Positions 35,029 through 43,455 of a stretch of DNA of 64,000 nucleotides are shown piece after piece. The notes under the pieces were generated by a model. It worked only from the letters and a program-made list of their open reading frames with translations. It was not told the DNA's origin and searched no databases. This DNA is from Naasia lichenicola (lineage in GTDB: Bacteria > Actinomycetota > Actinomycetes > Actinomycetales > Microbacteriaceae): NCBI RefSeq assembly GCF_004801885.1, contig NZ_SSSM01000004.1:1-64000 (forward strand). Direction: 5' to 3'. The stretch's first letter is position 1, and the number at the start of each line of letters is the position of its first letter. A program made the translations under genes and the position numbers.

Positions 35029-35223
35029 CTAGTTGGATGCCCCGTCGTTTTTCTGCACGTTGAGCGCCGCAAGCACGTTGATCACGGCTACCTCACCGCT
35101 CCAGAGGGCGACTTCGAGGGATCCGATGTAGTCCTTGGCTAGGAGATAGGCAATGACCGGCGTGCCGAGCGCGGTTGCGACATATAGGACGACGCGGACC
35201 TTGGGAGGGATGCTGACTTGCAT
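35029..35223 (-). CDS. Holin-like two-helix membrane protein
   Basis: 64 aa from ATG 35223 (GGGGTGAG before it); a GTG two codons upstream overlaps the lysin stop. Two hydrophobic segments (about 8-28 and 36-54) joined by KDYIGSLE and a polar C-terminus are typical of small phage holins. It lies directly after the lysin gene. Confidence 0.6.
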   Translation of the reverse strand: MQVSIPPKVRVVLYVATALGTPVIAYLLAKDYIGSLEVALWSGEVAVINVLAALNVQKNDGASN

Positions 35224-35225
35224 AC

Positions 35226-35891
35226 TCACCCCGCTACCACTTCGTAGAGCCCTGGCTTCAGGGTCGTGGCGGATTGGGACTTGCTGCCCTGGATGCCTTG
35301 AGCCACCTGGTCGCGCTTGAACCCATGTAGGTCGTTCATCACAGGGGTAATCAACTCGATCGACTGGTGCATGTCACCGTTCCATGCTTCGGATGCGATG
35401 ACCGCGTCCTTGTACTTGGTGGCGTCGATGCCCTTGGCTTTCCAGCTCTTCAGGTCCTCGTACTCTTCGTATGAAATTGAGATCATGCTTCCTCCTCTCG
35501 AGGTGGTTAGTTCTTGCCCGACGAACGTCGCGACGCTGCTCAGGTGGCAGTACGTCACGTATGAGTCGCCCACCCGCACCGTGACGTAGTTGCCCCATTG
35601 GCTCCCGATTCCCACGGCGACTACGGTGCCCGGCTGAAACTCGTACGGCGTCGGGTCGATGTCCTTCTGGCAGGCGATATCCGTGCCCGCTTGTATGTGC
35701 AGGTGAGGACCGCCGGTCACCCCGGTGTTGCCCGTGTAGCCGATGATCACGCCACCGATGACGATCGGCGTTCCGACTGGACACGCTCGATCGTTCCCGC
35801 GGTGGTACTTGCCCACTGAGCCTTTAGGTCCGTAGAAGACACCGTCCGTTGCTCGGTAGCCGAAGGTCACTGGGAAGTCATTGGCGATCAT
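35226..35891 (-). CDS. M23 peptidase-type endolysin with rearranged motif order
   Basis: 221 aa. The zinc ligands HRGND (His30, Asp34) and GPHLHI (His63, His65) are present. They are only about 30 residues apart, and the core strands that normally lie between them (GTVVAVG, WGNYVTVRVGDSYVTYCHLSSV, VGQEL) come after the HLH motif. The domain therefore looks circularly rearranged. The C-terminal part (about 135-221) is a helical region with no known wall-binding domain. It should cut peptidoglycan cross-links. Flanked by two holin-like genes. Confidence 0.8.
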   Translation of the reverse strand: MIANDFPVTFGYRATDGVFYGPKGSVGKYHRGNDRACPVGTPIVIGGVIIGYTGNTGVTGGPHLHIQAGTDIACQKDIDPTPYEFQPGTVVAVGIGSQWGNYVTVRVGDSYVTYCHLSSVATFVGQELTTSRGGSMISISYEEYEDLKSWKAKGIDATKYKDAVIASEAWNGDMHQSIELITPVMNDLHGFKRDQVAQGIQGSKSQSATTLKPGLYEVVAG

Positions 35892-36127
35892 CGTCCGCCT
35901 CCCTTACGACTCTTCAAGTCAAGAGCGTGGAAGAGCAACGCGAGCGAGAAGAGCGACGAGAGGACAAAAGGAAAGAGCGCAGGCGGGCTTGGAAGCGTCA
36001 GCGTGTAGAGGACGGTGGCGATACAGAGCATCGCCGCGAACGTCAGCCGGAGGAACCCCTTCTGCCAAGCGATGATCGCGGTGAGCAGGTATGGAATCAG
36101 GCGTAGTGCGATCAGCAGAGTGATCAT
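35888..36127 (-). CDS. Holin-like small membrane protein
   Basis: 79 aa from ATG 36127; the longer frame upstream has no membrane pattern and overlaps another gene. Three hydrophobic segments (LLIALRLIPYLLTAIIAW, LTFAAMLCIATVLYTL, FPFVLSSLFSLALLF) and a basic C-terminus. Its stop overlaps the lysin start and its start overlaps the stop of the next holin-like gene, forming a lysis cassette. Confidence 0.6.
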   Translation of the reverse strand: MITLLIALRLIPYLLTAIIAWQKGFLRLTFAAMLCIATVLYTLTLPSPPALFPFVLSSLFSLALLFHALDLKSRKGGGR

Positions 36128-36486
36128 CGCGCGGCTCCCGATCCGATGAAGAACGTGATGATGCCGGCTGCGCCCGCGGTGATGATGCCAGCTGCCTTGA
36201 CGAGATCCTTGTTGTCGTACCACTTGCGCTGAACGGTGAGGTTCTCCGCCTTGATGTTCTGGATCGTCGGGTGCTTCGCCATGTAGTCCTCTTGCCACTT
36301 GGCTTGGCTCTCCTGCAGCTCGGCGCTGCGCTCGAGCTTGTTCACGCGCCCGTTGGTCTTATAGGTCTGCGTCTTGATCTCAGCGACGTCCGACATCAGG
36401 ACTTCCTGGTTGATCGTGAGCGCCACGAGCTTGTCCATGATGTCTCTGCCCGAATAGCCGATGTCCTCGCGGTTGTGCTCACTCAT
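36124..36486 (-). CDS. XhlA-like holin/hemolysin-type membrane protein
   Basis: 120 aa. A long N-terminal coiled coil (VALTINQEVLMSDVAEIKTQ to LERSAELQESQAKWQED) ends in a C-terminal transmembrane segment (AAGIITAGAAGIITFFIG). This layout is that of XhlA/Phage_holin-type membrane anchors working with an endolysin. ATGA overlaps on both sides. Confidence 0.65.
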   Translation of the reverse strand: MSEHNREDIGYSGRDIMDKLVALTINQEVLMSDVAEIKTQTYKTNGRVNKLERSAELQESQAKWQEDYMAKHPTIQNIKAENLTVQRKWYDNKDLVKAAGIITAGAAGIITFFIGSGAAR

Positions 36487-37466
36487 GAGGGCTGCCTCTT
36501 CAACGATCCGGCGAAGTAGGTGAGGAATGCACCAGCCTTGACCTGATTACCCACAGTCCCGGAGATTCGAACCTCGACGTAGTCTCCAGCGACCAGCTCG
36601 ATATCGTCGGCTACAGCACTGGAAAAATCGAATGTAGCGCTGGCTAGTACCTCCGTTCCCCTACTTGTTTCCGAGCCGTTCTTGAAGAGGGAAATATACA
36701 GAGCGTTTCCGCTGGCAATGTTGTGGTTCACGGCTGCTTTGAATTCATACGTCCCCGTGTGCTGGGCAGTGAAGCGGTAGGTGCTGGTGCTGAAGTTGTT
36801 CAGGGTGTCGCGATTCTCGGCATCGAGGTGCACGACGTCGCCGCTTGCTCCAAGCGCGTAAGCATTGGAAAGATACGCGCGGAAGTTTGGCTTCGTAGAT
36901 GCGGGAGCGAGGATCCGATCGTTGTACAAAACAGCGACCGCTGAGCCGTTCGTGACGACCTTCGCGACTAGCAGGTTGTTCGCTGGGGTCGCGGGTACGG
37001 AGGAGCCGTTCGCGAGCGCTGAGTACTGCACGACACCATTTAGATCGATGTAAACGTAGGTGTCTTTGCTTGCAGTAAACGCATACGAAGTCACCATAGC
37101 CGTTGTAAGACGCTTTCCGGCTATGTAGGAAACAGCTGCACTCATCGTGGCGTTTAGACCGGTGAGCGGGCTCCAGACACCGCCAGAGGCAACAAAATCA
37201 CCCATTGATTCGTACAGGCGTGTGTAAGGACTGGCTTCTGCCGTCATGGCAGAGCCGGGAATCGTGCTAGCGGTGAGCTTAGTTCCGCTGAGGGTCGAGA
37301 CATTGGTATCATCAATGCCGCCATTGACGACGACTGCCAACGCGTTGGCACCCTGATTCACCGACTCAGCGGTTATCTCATCATTCGGATCAACTTGAGG
37401 AACGGAGGCTAATATAGCTTTGTCTCGTGAGCCCGTCCTAGTTATTCTCAATATAGCAGAATGCAC
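36483..37466 (-). CDS. Fibre-like structural protein with C1q-like C-terminal domain; start uncertain
   Basis: The open frame supports up to 327 aa from GTG 37466, but the first 15 codons are the repeated promoter-like element. The natural start must then lie downstream; the first clear in-frame candidate is GTG at 37361. Residues ASVPQVDPNDEITAESVNQGANAL look like a normal phage fibre N-terminus, but no usual start codon stands before them. The C-terminal 140 residues (NNFSTSTYRFTAQHTGTYEFKAAVNH, ISLFKNGSETSRG, VEVRISG) are a TNF/C1q-like jelly roll used for receptor binding or trimerisation. Confidence 0.65.
   Translation of the reverse strand: MHSAILRITRTGSRDKAILASVPQVDPNDEITAESVNQGANALAVVVNGGIDDTNVSTLSGTKLTASTIPGSAMTAEASPYTRLYESMGDFVASGGVWSPLTGLNATMSAAVSYIAGKRLTTAMVTSYAFTASKDTYVYIDLNGVVQYSALANGSSVPATPANNLLVAKVVTNGSAVAVLYNDRILAPASTKPNFRAYLSNAYALGASGDVVHLDAENRDTLNNFSTSTYRFTAQHTGTYEFKAAVNHNIASGNALYISLFKNGSETSRGTEVLASATFDFSSAVADDIELVAGDYVEVRISGTVGNQVKAGAFLTYFAGSLKRQPS
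37430..37458 (-). promoter_or_regulatory. Repeated phage promoter element, copy 1
   Basis: 29-bp element read on the minus strand: extended -10 TGCTATATT followed by the invariant 14-mer AACTAGGACGGGCT. TTTTCA lies 17 bp before TATATT. It is shared with 40406-40434 and 43377-43405. It precedes the fibre and lysis genes. Confidence 0.7.
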
Positions 37467-37490
37467 CGGGCGTGAAAATAGGCGAGGGGT

Positions 37491-39608
37491 CTATTCTTCG
37501 CTTATTCCACCGCCATAGAGCAGGGCATTGCTTTGAGATCCTTGGAGACGAGCCCGTAGCGCCGCAAACTTCGCAGCCGCGACCCGCGGATTATCAGTTA
37601 ATTGAGGTAATGCCTTAATGAGGGCTGCCGCGTCGGCGTCTGACACCGTGCCGCTACCGTTAATCGCCTTAGCGAGCTGTGACGTCGCGGACTCGGCGAG
37701 TGACGTGTATGCGGCTGCGTTGTCGTCCAATCCAGCGTTGCCGAGGAAGGTCTGGACCCGCCCACCGATTTGTCCGCCGCCGCTACCAGCTTGTTGGAAC
37801 AGTCCTTCGAGCTGGTCGAGTGTGCTGAGTCCGTTCGATGATGTCGCGAGAGCCTGTCCTGTCGTGGCGCTCAGACTTCCGAGACCAGGCGCCTGTTGGG
37901 ATGATTCCCAATCTGTCGAGAGCGCGTAGAGCTGCTTGAGTTGCGCAGCCGCTTCTTCGTCCCCGGCGGCAAGTGCCTTCGTATATGCCTGCGCAAAGTC
38001 GGCACTAGATGCGCCAAATGGGTTCTCTTGTTCCTCGGGCGGCGTCGTGGCTGTTTGGTCCAAGGTGCCCGCGGGGTTCGTAGTGAAGCCTGGTTGGATC
38101 GTCGGGTCGATAGGCATGGCACCGGCATCGGACTCTGGATCGGTCAGTGCGTTCACGGCGATGCGAGAGCCGCCCTGACGGGCGATTAGTGGCACCACGC
38201 CTTGCGTGCCGGCTACGCCTGCAAGCGCGTCGGTGAGACCTCGAACCGCCGGCTTAGCCCCGCTTCCTCCGACGAGATCTGCAGCGGTGCGCAGTGTTGT
38301 GCCGGCTACTCGTGCAGCCGGATTTTTTAGGACGTTTGTCGCGGCGCCGCCAAGGGTATCCAGGAGCCCGTTGCCTCCCCCTGCAAATGCGTTTCCAACT
38401 CGTCCGCCGAAAGTCATCGCGTTGCGCTCGCCCTCATCGATTATCTTGCCGACCTTGACAAATGGAGCAACTGAACTGCGAAGCTCATCCACTGTTTTGG
38501 AGCCGAAAATGTTGTCGTCGACGTACTGGGTCCATTTCGGGTTATCCGGGAAGAGACCAGTGAGAGTGTCGCGAACCTTCGGCGTCAGAGCGGAAGCAAC
38601 ACCTCCGTTCGCACCCGCGCCAACGAAGAGGCGATCCTCGAGTTCGTCACGTACGAGCTTCAGGACTGCTGCCTGATCGAGGCGTTCCGGAGTGCTGAGG
38701 CGATAGTTGTCGCCCTTACCGCTGAGATTCGCAATGCGCTTCTCGAGCGCGCGGATGACGCCGATCGAGGCGTCCGGATCAGCTCCTGTAGCGAGTGAAC
38801 CTGCCGGTCCCCCGTTGAGCTTGCCCATTTGCGCCTTGAAGATCTGACGAACCGACTTGGCATCTGCGTCCACAAGTCCGTTGTTCGAAATAGCCTGCTC
38901 AAGTACCTCGTCGAGTCCGGAGGTGTTGACGCCCTTCGCGGTGCCTACGGCATCCGCGGTTGCCTTGGTGATGATGCCGCTGCCGCCTGTTATAGCCGAG
39001 GCGATGCGCTCTGCGTCCGCAGGCTTCGTGATACCTGCGCCGGCAAGAGTCGAGATGGTCGCCTTCGGGTCCGTAGATCGCGCGAATGGTTTCGAGATGG
39101 TGCCGTACTGCGAGGTGAGAGCGTTGTCGCCCAAAGTGCGTAGCCGACCGGCGAGCGACGTCTTGGCAGCGGTGCCACCGGTCGCTTTGACCGCAGTGTT
39201 CACAGCTGCTTTGGATCCCACCCCACCCAGAGCCTTGATGCCTGCGCCCGCGAGCTTGAGACCGCTTCCTATAGGCAGGGATGTAACGCCACCAAGTAGT
39301 GCTTCGCCAGCTACGCCCTTACCTAGATCCGCTTCACCTTCGGCTGAGTTCTGCAGCACCTTGCCTCCGGCGGAACCCCCGGCTCCTCCGATCAGTGCTC
39401 CCACGAGCCCGCCGATCGCCGTACCGAGTCCCGGAACCACTGAGCCGAGCGCAGCGCCTGCTGCGCCGCCTGCCAATGCTCCTCCCGAACCGCCCAGTGT
39501 GGGAATCAATGACGTGAGAAACGTTCCCTTCTTCTTTTTAGGTGTGGCTACGCCTGTCGCCCAGTTCGGGTTCGCCTTAGCGATGAAATTCGGATCGTTT
39601 TGCATCAT
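37491..39608 (-). CDS. Internal virion / DNA-ejection protein, glycine-zipper rich
   Basis: 705 aa, GGGAGG ribosome-binding site. After the polar N-terminus comes a Gly/Ala-rich hydrophobic segment (about 40-80, GGALAGGAAGAALGSVVPGLGTAIGGLVGALIGGAG) like membrane-inserting glycine zippers. The rest is Ala/Lys/Asp-rich helical sequence. This composition and its place between tail and fibre genes match internal virion proteins of short-tailed phages, which enter the host envelope to open a path for DNA. No lysozyme or transglycosylase motif was found. Confidence 0.6.
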   Translation of the reverse strand: MMQNDPNFIAKANPNWATGVATPKKKKGTFLTSLIPTLGGSGGALAGGAAGAALGSVVPGLGTAIGGLVGALIGGAGGSAGGKVLQNSAEGEADLGKGVAGEALLGGVTSLPIGSGLKLAGAGIKALGGVGSKAAVNTAVKATGGTAAKTSLAGRLRTLGDNALTSQYGTISKPFARSTDPKATISTLAGAGITKPADAERIASAITGGSGIITKATADAVGTAKGVNTSGLDEVLEQAISNNGLVDADAKSVRQIFKAQMGKLNGGPAGSLATGADPDASIGVIRALEKRIANLSGKGDNYRLSTPERLDQAAVLKLVRDELEDRLFVGAGANGGVASALTPKVRDTLTGLFPDNPKWTQYVDDNIFGSKTVDELRSSVAPFVKVGKIIDEGERNAMTFGGRVGNAFAGGGNGLLDTLGGAATNVLKNPAARVAGTTLRTAADLVGGSGAKPAVRGLTDALAGVAGTQGVVPLIARQGGSRIAVNALTDPESDAGAMPIDPTIQPGFTTNPAGTLDQTATTPPEEQENPFGASSADFAQAYTKALAAGDEEAAAQLKQLYALSTDWESSQQAPGLGSLSATTGQALATSSNGLSTLDQLEGLFQQAGSGGGQIGGRVQTFLGNAGLDDNAAAYTSLAESATSQLAKAINGSGTVSDADAAALIKALPQLTDNPRVAAAKFAALRARLQGSQSNALLYGGGISEE

Positions 39609-40390
39609 GCACCTCCCAAGATGTAGCTATATCGCTGGACGTCGACAGGGTTGAACTGCCCGATGCCGGTCTTGACCTGGTTGGAGTTCTTGAGGATCGC
39701 GGCTGAGGTCTTGTCGCCCGCCTTAGCCATCATCTGGATGACGTTGATGATCGGCTGATTGGTAGCCGTGGCGTACTGCGCCGCCGTGATCGGCTGACCG
39801 GATGCGTTCACGAAGTAGAATCCGCTTGATGCGCTCTTGCCATCGTTGAAGCCGTACTGGGCAGGCGGCTTGGCAGCACTTGTCGTTGCGGTCTTGTCGG
39901 TGCCCGTCAAGTACGCACCGATACCGGCAGTCGAGCTGGAGGCTGCAGCAGCTGCGGACTTCTGCAGCGCGTAGCTCAGATCAAATTGGCGCTGTTGCTC
40001 GGCAAGAGTCGCCGCGCTCTGGTCGGCGCCGATCTCGTTATCCCGGATGCCTTGCGCCTGGCTGACAGCTTTCAGCTGCAGATCGCTGAGGGACTGAGCA
40101 AGCGTGGTGGCTTTCGCAGCGCCTGTGGCTTTGAGACCGGCGACGGCTGGTGCGAAGTCGGTGGCGGCATACTTTGCCTGCTCCCCCACGGGGATGCCAG
40201 AGAAGCCAAGACCACGCGTTCGAGCGCCGTTCAATATGTTTTCGTTGGCGACGCCGAGTTTGGCTTCTGCCTGAGCGATGCCAGCCTCTGTCTCACCCGG
40301 GACGGCATCGAGTTGAGACTGTACGACCTTACGACTGGGATCGTAATAGGGGTTCAATTCAGCAAGGATCTGATCGAGGCTTCTTGCCAC
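39605..40390 (-). CDS. Internal virion protein, helical
   Basis: 261 aa, GTG start. It begins SLDQILAELNPYYDPSRKVVQSQLDAVPGETEAGIAQAEAKL. Ala/Gln-rich coiled-coil stretches follow (LAQSLSDLQLKAVSQAQGIRDNEIGAD, LAEQQRQFDLSYALQKSAAAAAS). Such proteins partner larger ejection proteins in podovirus-type particles. The stop overlaps the start of the 705-aa protein gene. The repeated promoter element lies 16 bp upstream. Confidence 0.55.
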   Translation of the reverse strand: MARSLDQILAELNPYYDPSRKVVQSQLDAVPGETEAGIAQAEAKLGVANENILNGARTRGLGFSGIPVGEQAKYAATDFAPAVAGLKATGAAKATTLAQSLSDLQLKAVSQAQGIRDNEIGADQSAATLAEQQRQFDLSYALQKSAAAAASSSTAGIGAYLTGTDKTATTSAAKPPAQYGFNDGKSASSGFYFVNASGQPITAAQYATATNQPIINVIQMMAKAGDKTSAAILKNSNQVKTGIGQFNPVDVQRYSYILGGA

Positions 40391-40405
40391 TCAATATTCT
40401 CGTAA

Positions 40406-40434
40406 AGCCCGTCCTAGTTATACTCAAAATAACA
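40406..40434 (-). promoter_or_regulatory. Repeated phage promoter element, copy 2
   Basis: Minus-strand TGTTATTTTGAG with AACTAGGACGGGCT, aligned without gaps to the copies at 37430 and 43377. TATTCA lies 17 bp before TATTTT. It stands 16 bp upstream of the internal virion gene start at 40390. Confidence 0.7.
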
Positions 40435-40457
40435 TAATGGACGCGTACTGAATAGTG

Positions 40458-40757
40458 CTACGCGCTGAGATCGAACGCGATATCCGACGGATTGGTCGAG
40501 AGTGCATCCTTTCCCGGCTTGGCTACCTTGAGGATGCGATTGTTCAGGCTGTCCACGGCGCCGTAGATGCCGATGTTGCCGTCAGTCCCCTTGATCATGA
40601 AGCCATAATCACCGTTGGGCATCTTGCCGATCGTCATTCGGTCGCCGCCAAACGACTTGGCGATCACTTCGAGATCGAGCTTGGCGAAGTTCGAGTTGGA
40701 AGTGCGAATAATCGAATTTGTATCCGCGCCATTGATCTGCTGCAGTCTATTTGCCAT
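40458..40757 (-). CDS. Small tail-associated structural protein, hypothetical
   Basis: 99 aa. LQQINGADTNSIIRTSNSNFAKLDLEVIAKSFGGDRMTIGKMPNGDYGFMIKGTDGNIGIYGAVDSL is typical of small fibre-tip or tail-needle-type proteins at the end of a tail module. Its ATG overlaps the preceding stop by one base. Function inferred only from place and pattern. Confidence 0.5.
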   Translation of the reverse strand: MANRLQQINGADTNSIIRTSNSNFAKLDLEVIAKSFGGDRMTIGKMPNGDYGFMIKGTDGNIGIYGAVDSLNNRILKVAKPGKDALSTNPSDIAFDLSA

Positions 40758-42724
40758 CAGACTAACCTTTGCACTTCGATAGCCAGAATCTCACTGTCAA
40801 ATTCCACGGGCTCGCGCGCAGCATCGTGCTTATAGCGACGCTGGAGGCGCTTGAACTCTACGGGAATCGACAGGAAGGTTGGCTCGACGTTGCGAGTTCC
40901 TGAGTAGCGGAGACCTGAATTGAAGCGACGACCAGTGTTATAGCGAAATCCGCCACTCAGCTCCACGTCGAAGTAAATAGGAGCCTCTTCCATGTCTTTC
41001 GTCCAACCCGCCTGTATGGAATACTGCCCACTCGTCGAAAGGAAACTCGGACGCCACTTTGTTACTCGCTTTGGGGTACCAGGGTTGTCAAAGCTGCCGT
41101 ACGAGGTCCTCAGCTCGAAGGCGATTGCGTCGCCCATATTGTGGTAGTCATTGCTTTGGAGCTCTCCATAGAAGAGCGCAGCGACCCTATTGCTTGCTTG
41201 GATGAAGACGTCGTCCTGAGCGTATTTGGAGAACGTCCGTCCGATCGGGGTGTTGACGTCGCGACTCTCGAGCTTGCCGAGCAACAGGTTGAAGACGAAG
41301 CACTCTTCGTTGTCGGAGGCGCCATTCGGTTTATAAAAGATGTAGAGACGATTAAGATAGATATCGAGCTTGATCGTGGTCTTGTCGGCGATGTCCAGGT
41401 ACTCCTGGAGGAACGCCTTAGCGATGTTGTCCTCACCGGCACCGTTGTCCTTCCAGATCCCTTCGTGATCCGCGTAATACATGAAGTTCGCATCAAAGAC
41501 GAGCGACTCCTGACTGAATGTGCCGCGCTGACTCGCTGCCTCGTCAAGATTGAAGGTGTCGTCGGTCGATCCGAAGAGCGAAAACTTGTTCCTGTGGGCG
41601 AAGAGGTAGAGCACTCCGTTGAGCTTTCCGAACGCCGTAAGGGAGTCGGATGCCTTCGGGGCAGGGGCGTACAAGAAGTCGGTGCTCGTGTAGGTCAGGT
41701 AGTCGCCGAAGTTGCTCCAGAAGCCGCGGCTGCCATCCTCGACGTCGTTGAATAAGAGCAACCCCTTGTGCTCCATGATCAGATCAGGGATATAGGGAGC
41801 GTTGGTTAGCTCTGTCCAGCCAAGGGTCGCAAGGTCGAGCTTCCACGGCTTCTCCTTGCCGTTCACTAGATAAAGCGCATCCTGAACCATCGCGAAGCGG
41901 TACCTGGTCGCGGTCGAGTTGAAGTCGTCCTTGAGCGGCGTCGTGGCTCCAGTAACGTCGTCGACACTGGAGATCGTCGACCCGTGGGCTATGACCGTGA
42001 GTGTCTGACCGTTCGGGCGGTAGGCACGGAACGTCCCTTTGGTCGGTGTTGATGTCGCGCTCGAGAGCTTGACGTTTGCAGCGAAAGCTTGCGGACTCCA
42101 GTTGCCGGCATTGCCAACGAGTGCGGTAGCGCCCGTGGCGGTCGTTGATAGTTCGTAGGCTCCGGACCGGGCGTTCTGGAGTGAGACAGTCATCCAAAGG
42201 GTGGTGCCACTGCTCGCCGACGGAGTTGAGATGAAGTACACGGGCACGTAGTCGAAAGTCGAGGCAACGTCTGCAGGCGCGATCGAGCTGCGGCAGAGCA
42301 GGACGCCCGGGACCCCACCGGCGTCCGAGTGGATCTCGACGAGCACGACGCCCGAGCTTGATGGGGTGCTTCTGATCCGGACTTCGGCTTTGGTGAGACG
42401 CTGTGACGAGCCGCTCATTGTGAGCCTCTGAGAGACGCTCTGCGATGCGTTGACCTCTATGACTGACGGATCAGCCACAGATGTGACGGAAGCCGTCACG
42501 GACTCTCCCACGGGTACTGAGTAGCGATCGCAACCGCGTCGTGTCTTGTACCTCCCGATCTTCACGAAGCGGGCGTCGATCGCCTCGATGAGTTCCGTAG
42601 GCGCGACGTCGTCATTGTCTTTATAAGTATTGCGACCACCCTTGAAGCTGATCTGGTTGGTGATCGCCTTCCGGGTAGTAATGGACGGGATGATCGTCCG
42701 GTAGCCGAACCTAGATTTCCGCAC
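40757..42724 (-). CDS. Tail tube/stabilisation protein (beta-propeller-like, T7 gp12/P22 gp10 analogue)
   Basis: 655 aa from GTG 42724, preceded by GAGGATG and overlapping the adaptor gene. ISFKGGRNTYKDNDDVAPTELIEAIDARFVKIGRYKTRRGCDRY at the start and repeated strand motifs (FAMVQDALYLVNGKEKPWKLDLAT, LNGVLYLFAHRNKFSLFGS, MYYADHEGIWKDNG) recall the beta-propeller tail proteins that close short phage tails. An inserted immunoglobulin-like region (about 70-190) has strands typical of capsid/tail decoration domains. Confidence 0.65.
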   Translation of the reverse strand: MRKSRFGYRTIIPSITTRKAITNQISFKGGRNTYKDNDDVAPTELIEAIDARFVKIGRYKTRRGCDRYSVPVGESVTASVTSVADPSVIEVNASQSVSQRLTMSGSSQRLTKAEVRIRSTPSSSGVVLVEIHSDAGGVPGVLLCRSSIAPADVASTFDYVPVYFISTPSASSGTTLWMTVSLQNARSGAYELSTTATGATALVGNAGNWSPQAFAANVKLSSATSTPTKGTFRAYRPNGQTLTVIAHGSTISSVDDVTGATTPLKDDFNSTATRYRFAMVQDALYLVNGKEKPWKLDLATLGWTELTNAPYIPDLIMEHKGLLLFNDVEDGSRGFWSNFGDYLTYTSTDFLYAPAPKASDSLTAFGKLNGVLYLFAHRNKFSLFGSTDDTFNLDEAASQRGTFSQESLVFDANFMYYADHEGIWKDNGAGEDNIAKAFLQEYLDIADKTTIKLDIYLNRLYIFYKPNGASDNEECFVFNLLLGKLESRDVNTPIGRTFSKYAQDDVFIQASNRVAALFYGELQSNDYHNMGDAIAFELRTSYGSFDNPGTPKRVTKWRPSFLSTSGQYSIQAGWTKDMEEAPIYFDVELSGGFRYNTGRRFNSGLRYSGTRNVEPTFLSIPVEFKRLQRRYKHDAAREPVEFDSEILAIEVQRLV

Positions 42725-43364
42725 CGCGCATCCTCGATGAGCGGACCTTGCCAGGGGCACGCTTGCGAAGACCGTAGCGCCCCAGAAGGTCTTCGCTCAG
42801 ATCTTCGCATTGACGGTCGTAGACCGCAGCGATGTCGAAGTTTTGGCGATAACGCTCCACACCAGCCAACCCGCCTTTGATGAGGATGTTCTTGAATTCA
42901 ACGGGAAGCTGAGGCTTGTCCTCAGTGCTGTCCTCGAGACGCTTGGGCGCGATGCCATGGCGCACCCGAGCGATGTACTCACGGTCGGTCGGGCAGTTCC
43001 AGTAGATCTCGCCTGCGTAGTCGGTGTAGCTCGTCGGTCTACCAGGTCTGCTGGTATCCGGCATCGGGTACTGCTCAAAGAAGAGATCCGGAGCCAGATA
43101 TAGAGGATGGCTCGTGCTGTTTGTTGTCGCGTCGGTCAGCGTGATATCGATGATGTCCTGGTGGTCGCTCTCGTAATCAAGGGTCACCGTGTCGGCGCTC
43201 ATCTCTTCGTCGAAGATGTCCTCGGTAAATTTGAAGCGGTGGTGTCCGAGGACTTCATCAGACTTGTCCTGGATGTACCGCAGCACTCGATCCCGAGAGA
43301 AGGTGGGATCCTTCGCATCGTCGATAATCGAATCAATGACATTGGCGGTCGAATAGTCTGCCAT
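42711..43364 (-). CDS. Head-tail adaptor (T7 gp11/P22 gp4-type)
   Basis: 217 aa. DSIIDDAKDPTFSRDRVLRYIQDKSDEVLGHHRFKFTEDIF is the helical start of podovirus adaptors. EIYWNCPTDREYIARVRHGIAPKRL, then VEFKNILIKGGLAGVERYRQNFDIA with a helical end are other marks of the gp11/gp4-like fold. It connects portal and tail. It lies just downstream of a terminator and the third promoter element, starting a new transcription unit. Confidence 0.65.
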   Translation of the reverse strand: MADYSTANVIDSIIDDAKDPTFSRDRVLRYIQDKSDEVLGHHRFKFTEDIFDEEMSADTVTLDYESDHQDIIDITLTDATTNSTSHPLYLAPDLFFEQYPMPDTSRPGRPTSYTDYAGEIYWNCPTDREYIARVRHGIAPKRLEDSTEDKPQLPVEFKNILIKGGLAGVERYRQNFDIAAVYDRQCEDLSEDLLGRYGLRKRAPGKVRSSRMRGAEI

Positions 43365-43376
43365 TTAGCATCCGTG

Positions 43377-43405
43377 AGCCCGTCCTAGTTCCTTTGAATA
43401 TAACA
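43377..43405 (-). promoter_or_regulatory. Repeated phage promoter element, copy 3
   Basis: Minus-strand TGTTATATTCAAAGG then AACTAGGACGGGCT, ending 12 bp before the adaptor ATG. Immediately behind a strong terminator, so it must restart transcription of the tail genes. Confidence 0.75.
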
Positions 43406-43408
43406 AAA

Positions 43409-43438
43409 AGAAGCGGTCCTGCATATAGGACCGCTTCT
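43409..43438 (-). terminator. Rho-independent terminator after the capsid genes
   Basis: Perfect 12-bp arms (43409-43420, 43427-43438) with loop GCATAT, followed on the minus strand by TTTTTG. It ends the leftward capsid transcript. Confidence 0.9.
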
Positions 43439-43455
43439 GTGGACGCTAGCTTTGG

